Source: CAYOVG01 sp964407285 (GTDB lineage Bacteria > Desulfobacterota > Syntrophobacteria > Syntrophobacterales > Syntrophobacteraceae). From it: a DNA stretch of 10,392 nucleotides. This document shows positions 6,597-10,392 of this stretch, in pieces; positions within the stretch are counted from its first letter, which is position 1, and every line of letters begins with the position of its first letter. The notes under the pieces were generated by a model. It was given only the letters and a program-made list of their open reading frames with translations, searched no databases and was not told the origin of the DNA. Both the position numbers and the translations under genes were made by a program. The stretch is taken from positions 1-10,392 of the forward strand of contig CAYOVG010000264.1 in the NCBI GenBank assembly GCA_964407285.1. The letters run 5' to 3'.

Positions 6597-8120
6597 ATGG
6601 GAAAAGCGAATATTCTCGTCGTGGAAGATGAACCCATCGTGGCGGAGGACATAAAAGAATCCCTGACGGACCTGGGATACGCCATCGTGGGCCTCGCAGC
6701 ATCCGGGGAAGATGCCATCCTGTCGATCGAGCGGGTTTTTCCGGACCTCATTCTCATGGACATTATGCTCGAAGGAGAATTGGACGGGGTGCAGACCGCC
6801 GAAATCATACGGGAGCGTTTCGATATCCCGGTGATATACCTGACGGCCTACTCCGATGAAGAAATCCTCGATCGCGCCAGGATTACCGCCCCTCACGGCT
6901 ACCTCGTCAAACCGTTCAGGGAGAAGGACCTTAAGATCGCCATCGAGATGGCGCTCTACAAACACAGGATGGAAAAGCGGATCAAAGAGCGCGAAAAGAC
7001 CCTGACAGGCGTCCTGGGGACCCTGGGAGACGCCGTCGTCGCAACGGATATCGACGGGAGGATTCAGTTCATGAATCGCGCCGCGGAGGCGCTCACCGGA
7101 TGGACATGCGCGGGCGCTACGGGGCGCCCGGTCGATGAAGTGGTGAGAATAGCGGACGGCAAGGGGGCTGCTCCGTTCAGAAGAGCGATGGAGCATCTCA
7201 TTGCATTGCGAAAGCCCGTAGTGCTCGCCGACCGTGCGAAGCTGACGGCGGCTGACGGGACCGAACGGTTGATCGGGGGCTCTGCAAGCCCGATCATGGT
7301 GGAGAAAGACGCTCTCGCCGGCGTGATGATCGTATTCGAGGACATCGGCGAGAAGATTCGGCTCGAGCGGGAGCTTCTGAAAGTGCAAAGACTCGACGCC
7401 ATACGTACTCTTGCCGGAGGAATAGCCCATAACCTCAACAACATCCTCTCCGTCATTCTCGGGTACACGGAGATGACTCTCGATGACGTTGTCTTTGTCG
7501 ACAAAGCGTCCATCCGTGATCGTATGGAGAAGGTGCTCGCGGCCACCTATCGCGCCAGGGACCTGATTCAGCAGGTGATGGATTTCAGCGGACAGAGCAT
7601 GGTCGATCGCAGGCTTCTCCAGTTCCGTTCGATCGTCCGTGAGGCCGTGGAGGCCGTCAGGAGCGCGCGGGACCTGTCCCATGGAGTAGAGATCATCGAA
7701 AAATACGACCCTGGAGACGAAGATGCCTTCGCCCTGGTGGAGCCGGCACAGGTCCGCCAGATCGTCATGAACCTCCTGATGAATGCCGTACAGGCGGTGA
7801 AGGATGCGGGAGGCGTGGTGGAAGTCGCATTGGAGCCGGTGAGGCTGAAGGACGGCCGGGAATACGGGCGGGCGGACCTCAGTCCCGGGGCCTATCTGGA
7901 ACTGACGGTCAAAGACAATGGAAGCGGCATTTCTTCCAACGTAATGGACAGAATTTTCGATCCGTTCTTCACGACCCGCGGACCGGGTGAAGGGATCGGA
8001 ATGGGGCTGGCTGTAGTGGAGGGCGTCCTGCGCAGGCACGGGGGAGCCGTCGTCGTGGAAAGCGAACCGGGCGAAGGAACGACTTGCCGTGTCCTTCTGC
8101 CGCGCTTCGAAACCGCATGA
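6597..8120 (+). CDS. REC-PAS-histidine kinase (receiver at N-terminus)
   Basis: 507-residue soluble signalling protein with no membrane helix. Residues 1-120 are a receiver domain: acidic pair E10/D11, phospho-acceptor D55 in LILMDIM, T83 in LTAYS and K105 in LVKPF. This receiver type, ending IEMALYKH, is common in proteins partnered with HisKA_2 kinases. A PAS domain spans about 132-255. The kinase core has H278 in GGIAHNLNN, N boxes at N392 and N396, DNGSG at 440-444, FDPFF at 454-458 and a Gly-rich lid GEGIGMGL. The residue after the histidine is Asn instead of the usual acidic Asp/Glu. The ATG at 6597 is chosen because AAGG lies six bases upstream and the receiver begins at once; the open frame extends to 6462 but that part only translates the heptamer repeats. 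It most likely receives phosphate from the heme kinase upstream and passes a signal through its own kinase core; its final target is not in the window. Confidence 0.87.
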   Translation: MGKANILVVEDEPIVAEDIKESLTDLGYAIVGLAASGEDAILSIERVFPDLILMDIMLEGELDGVQTAEIIRERFDIPVIYLTAYSDEEILDRARITAPHGYLVKPFREKDLKIAIEMALYKHRMEKRIKEREKTLTGVLGTLGDAVVATDIDGRIQFMNRAAEALTGWTCAGATGRPVDEVVRIADGKGAAPFRRAMEHLIALRKPVVLADRAKLTAADGTERLIGGSASPIMVEKDALAGVMIVFEDIGEKIRLERELLKVQRLDAIRTLAGGIAHNLNNILSVILGYTEMTLDDVVFVDKASIRDRMEKVLAATYRARDLIQQVMDFSGQSMVDRRLLQFRSIVREAVEAVRSARDLSHGVEIIEKYDPGDEDAFALVEPAQVRQIVMNLLMNAVQAVKDAGGVVEVALEPVRLKDGREYGRADLSPGAYLELTVKDNGSGISSNVMDRIFDPFFTTRGPGEGIGMGLAVVEGVLRRHGGAVVVESEPGEGTTCRVLLPRFETA

Positions 8121-8145
8121 CGGGTTGCCTTCGGGTTGCGGGTTG
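8121..8145 (+). repeat. Short CGGGTTG heptamer run
   Basis: CGGGTTG occurs three times just after the stop codon of the REC-PAS kinase (8121-8127, 8132-8138, 8139-8145), the last two in direct tandem. It is a small relative in style, not in exact sequence, of the heptamer repeats at 6451-6570. The rest of the 100-bp spacer shows two CCATGG sites (8159-8164 and 8187-8192) and no clear terminator, so read-through into the next gene is possible. Confidence 0.55.
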
Positions 8146-8220
8146 GGGGCATCGCAGGCCATGGGCGCATCTCATCGTCCACGGGTCCATGGGAATAGGA
8201 ATCACTGAGAGAAACCTTTG

Positions 8221-10392
8221 ATGATGGTCGAATGGTTCAAGGTGCAACTTGACTATATTTTCTTCTGGTACGGTCTCTCGTTTCTTCTTCTGAGCGTTAC
8301 CTGCCATAGACTTGCCGAAAGGGGGGACGGGTCCCTGCCGGCCTGGAGCCGGCTTTGCGCCTTCGGGTTGCTCCACGGCATCAACGAGTGGCTGGATATG
8401 CTGGCGTTGAGCCTTCCCGATACCCCGGCGTTCAAGATGGCGCGGACGTTGGTGATGGCCGCCTCCTTCCTGGCGTTGATCGAATTCGGGCGGCTCGGCC
8501 CGCGAAACCCGGTCGGCCGTGCCGGGGTAGTGGGATGCTGGGTGTATCTTCCGCTCCTGGTCCTGGCGGTGTTGGGGTGGCAGGCTGGCTTCCAGGGGCT
8601 GAACGTTTCCTGCCGATACGCGCTCGGGCTTCCCGGCGGAATAATGAGCGCCTTCGTCCTGTGGCGCGCATCCCGGTCCCTTCCGGCCGGGCATCGAGCG
8701 GGACTGCGGTTGGCCGCCACCGGTATGTTCATATACGCCCTTGCGACGGGACTGGTTACCGTGCGGGTTCCTTTCGGCTTCGCGTCATGGCTCAACCATG
8801 ACTCTTTCCTGAACTTCGTGGGATTTCCGGTCCAACTGCTCCGTGCGTCATGCGCGCTCGCGACCGCCGTCGGCATCTGGATTTACGCCCGCTCGACCGT
8901 GTTCGCGGCCGACCGCCGGGATATGACGGGGCGTTGGGTCCTTCCCGTTCTCATCGGGGCATTCCTGGTCTTCGGCTGGATGACGACCGAATGGCAGGGC
9001 AGGCTCATAGATGCGCAGATGCGCGAGGAGATCCTGCGGCAGACCGTGAATATCGCCCATACGATTAACCCGGAGCGGGTGAAGGCCCTCGCCTTCACCG
9101 AAGCGGACGAGGCCAATCCCGCTTTCCAGCGTATCCGCTCCCAGATGATCGCGTACGGGCGGGCTATCCGGCAGCGAAGCATTTACAGCATCGCCATCCG
9201 GGACGGCAGGATCGTTTTCGGTCCCGAGAGCCTCGATGAGCGTGACCCTCTGGCCTCCCGTCCGGGGACGGTTTACCTGCAGACTCAGCCCGAACATTGG
9301 GACGTTCTTCGATCGGGAAAACCGGTTACCGTAGGGCCGTACACCGATGAATACGGGACGTTCGTCAGCGGATTCGCCCCTGTGCTCGATCCCCGCACGG
9401 GAGAGGTGCTGATGGCCGTCGGCCTGGATGTCATGGCCGACCAGTGGAAACCCGTCGTGGCCGCCGCCCGGTTGCTTCCGATTCTCTTTACGCTCTCCCT
9501 GATAGCGGTCCTTCTCGCGGGAGTCTTCGTGCTCCAGTGGCGCAAAAGACTGCCGGCGGACAGGCAACTGCGTTTTCGTCACACCGAAACCGTCCTGACC
9601 ATCGCCACCGGCCTGGTGCTCACGGCGATTCTGTCGCTCGCTGCCCATGCGGCTGAAAACCGCAAGCACAAACTGGACTTCGTTTACCTGGCCGAGGGGA
9701 GAGCGAGAATCATCCGGCAGGAACTCTTCCGGTTGAGAGAGGACCTTTCCCACATCGCACGGTTCATCCGGATCGGCAGCCCGTTCTCCAGGAATAACTA
9801 CGAAGCTTTCGTGGGTCCCATGGCCGAGGTCTCCTCCATACGGGCGTTGAACTGGGTGCCGCGCGTTCCGGCGTTGGAGAGGGATGCGTTCGAATGGGAA
9901 ATGAGGCGCAGAGGCCTCGACGGATTCGCCGTCTTCGAGAAGAACCCGAACGGGGACAATATCCGCGCATTGCAACGGGACGAGTATTTCCCGGTGACGT
10001 TTACCGCGCCCCCCGGGCAGGATTCGTCGGTGATCGGATTTGACCTGGGGTCCGAGTCCGTCCGGCGCGCCGCCATCGAGGATGCGATACGGACGAAGTT
10101 CGTTACGGCTACCGCTCCGGTCGTTTTGTTCGTGGACGGGCGAAAAGGCCTGATATTCCTGCAGCCGGTCTTTACGAACGACGGCGAACGCGTCGTCGGG
10201 TTTGCCGAGGGCGTCCTCAACATACAATCCACCCTCGACAGTATGTTGTCCTTCAGCAGTCAGGACGTGGGGCAGATCCATATCGATCTGCTGGACCTGA
10301 CCCATCCCGAAGCGCCCGCGCCGCTGGCGTCCTTCAGGGGAGGAAGCCCCGCGGGGCGACAAAACGTCGAGCAAGCGGGAGAGCACGATTTC
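8221..10392 (+). CDS. Polytopic sensor protein with Cache-like and CHASE domains (partial, C-terminus beyond right edge)
   Basis: The frame is open for 724 codons to the right edge. Residues 11-230 contain about seven hydrophobic helices, beginning YIFFWYGLSFLLL and LLHGINEWLDML, a 7TM-like sensor module. A further helix at 239-255 leads into an extracytoplasmic segment (about 257-415) that resembles a single Cache-type domain (SIYSIAIRDGRIVFGP, SGKPVTVGPYTDEYGTFVSGFAPV). Two more helices (about 418-440 and 455-478) bracket a short basic loop. Residues about 527-690 are a CHASE domain with the hallmarks RDEYFPVTF (586-594) and GFDLGSESVRR (606-616). These are input modules; the output (histidine kinase, GGDEF/EAL or cyclase) is beyond the window. 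Given the two kinases upstream I favour a kinase or hybrid kinase. ATG at 8221 is chosen, but a second ATG follows directly and the ribosome site is weak (GAGAG about ten bases upstream). Confidence 0.8.
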   Translation, partial: MMVEWFKVQLDYIFFWYGLSFLLLSVTCHRLAERGDGSLPAWSRLCAFGLLHGINEWLDMLALSLPDTPAFKMARTLVMAASFLALIEFGRLGPRNPVGRAGVVGCWVYLPLLVLAVLGWQAGFQGLNVSCRYALGLPGGIMSAFVLWRASRSLPAGHRAGLRLAATGMFIYALATGLVTVRVPFGFASWLNHDSFLNFVGFPVQLLRASCALATAVGIWIYARSTVFAADRRDMTGRWVLPVLIGAFLVFGWMTTEWQGRLIDAQMREEILRQTVNIAHTINPERVKALAFTEADEANPAFQRIRSQMIAYGRAIRQRSIYSIAIRDGRIVFGPESLDERDPLASRPGTVYLQTQPEHWDVLRSGKPVTVGPYTDEYGTFVSGFAPVLDPRTGEVLMAVGLDVMADQWKPVVAAARLLPILFTLSLIAVLLAGVFVLQWRKRLPADRQLRFRHTETVLTIATGLVLTAILSLAAHAAENRKHKLDFVYLAEGRARIIRQELFRLREDLSHIARFIRIGSPFSRNNYEAFVGPMAEVSSIRALNWVPRVPALERDAFEWEMRRRGLDGFAVFEKNPNGDNIRALQRDEYFPVTFTAPPGQDSSVIGFDLGSESVRRAAIEDAIRTKFVTATAPVVLFVDGRKGLIFLQPVFTNDGERVVGFAEGVLNIQSTLDSMLSFSSQDVGQIHIDLLDLTHPEAPAPLASFRGGSPAGRQNVEQAGEHDF

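Noticed and set aside
6585..8162. Minus-strand frame of 525 residues opposite the REC-PAS kinase
   Set aside because: All receiver and kinase motifs are on the plus strand. The antisense product is His/Arg/Pro-rich with no domain, as expected from a shadow.
8848..10386. Minus-strand frame of 512 residues at the right edge
   Set aside because: It is antisense to the CHASE/Cache protein, whose plus frame has membrane helices and CHASE hallmarks.

Overview
The window looks like a piece of a GC-rich Gram-negative chromosome. It carries several long membrane-spanning signalling kinases, a periplasmic c-heme (CxxCH) sensor, a Tat-exported enzyme and a secreted tandem-repeat protein. This gene style fits the Desulfobacterota (former Deltaproteobacteria, for example the Syntrophobacter group). 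That placement is inferred from gene content and base composition; no rRNA or marker gene is present. I see no tRNA, rRNA, CRISPR array, transposase, integrase or phage gene.

The layout is two divergent blocks around a roughly 640-bp non-coding region. On the minus strand (1-3240) lie, in transcription order, a Tat-exported metallophosphoesterase of the TIGR03768 type (1345-3240) and a secreted protein of GloVer-type repeats followed by a second 47-residue repeat (1-1251, running off the left edge). On the plus strand (3890-10392) are three sensor kinases or kinase-like proteins in a row: a heme-binding HAMP-GAF-PAS-HisKA_2 histidine kinase (3890-6400), a REC-PAS-HisKA-HATPase protein (6597-8120), and the N-terminal 724 residues of a polytopic protein with a Cache-like region and a CHASE domain (8221 to the right edge).

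The two outward-facing proteins on the left have no obvious mechanistic link to the kinases beyond proximity. The three plus-strand genes read as a signalling cluster. The first kinase has no receiver of its own, and the second begins with a receiver domain of the kind usually partnered by HisKA_2 kinases. A phosphorelay from the heme kinase into the second protein is therefore the simplest reading. The third protein would add further extracytoplasmic ligand inputs; its output domain lies outside the window.

The most unusual non-coding structure is in the 196-bp spacer between the first two kinases. It is a long imperfect hairpin (6451-6539) built from degenerate 7-bp repeats, with arms offset by exactly one 7-bp unit. 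Related short heptamer-like runs occur in two other spacers. A 17-bp palindrome overlaps the -35 box of a candidate promoter upstream of the kinase cluster. No entirely new system can be claimed from the sequence alone; these are the points most worth checking.
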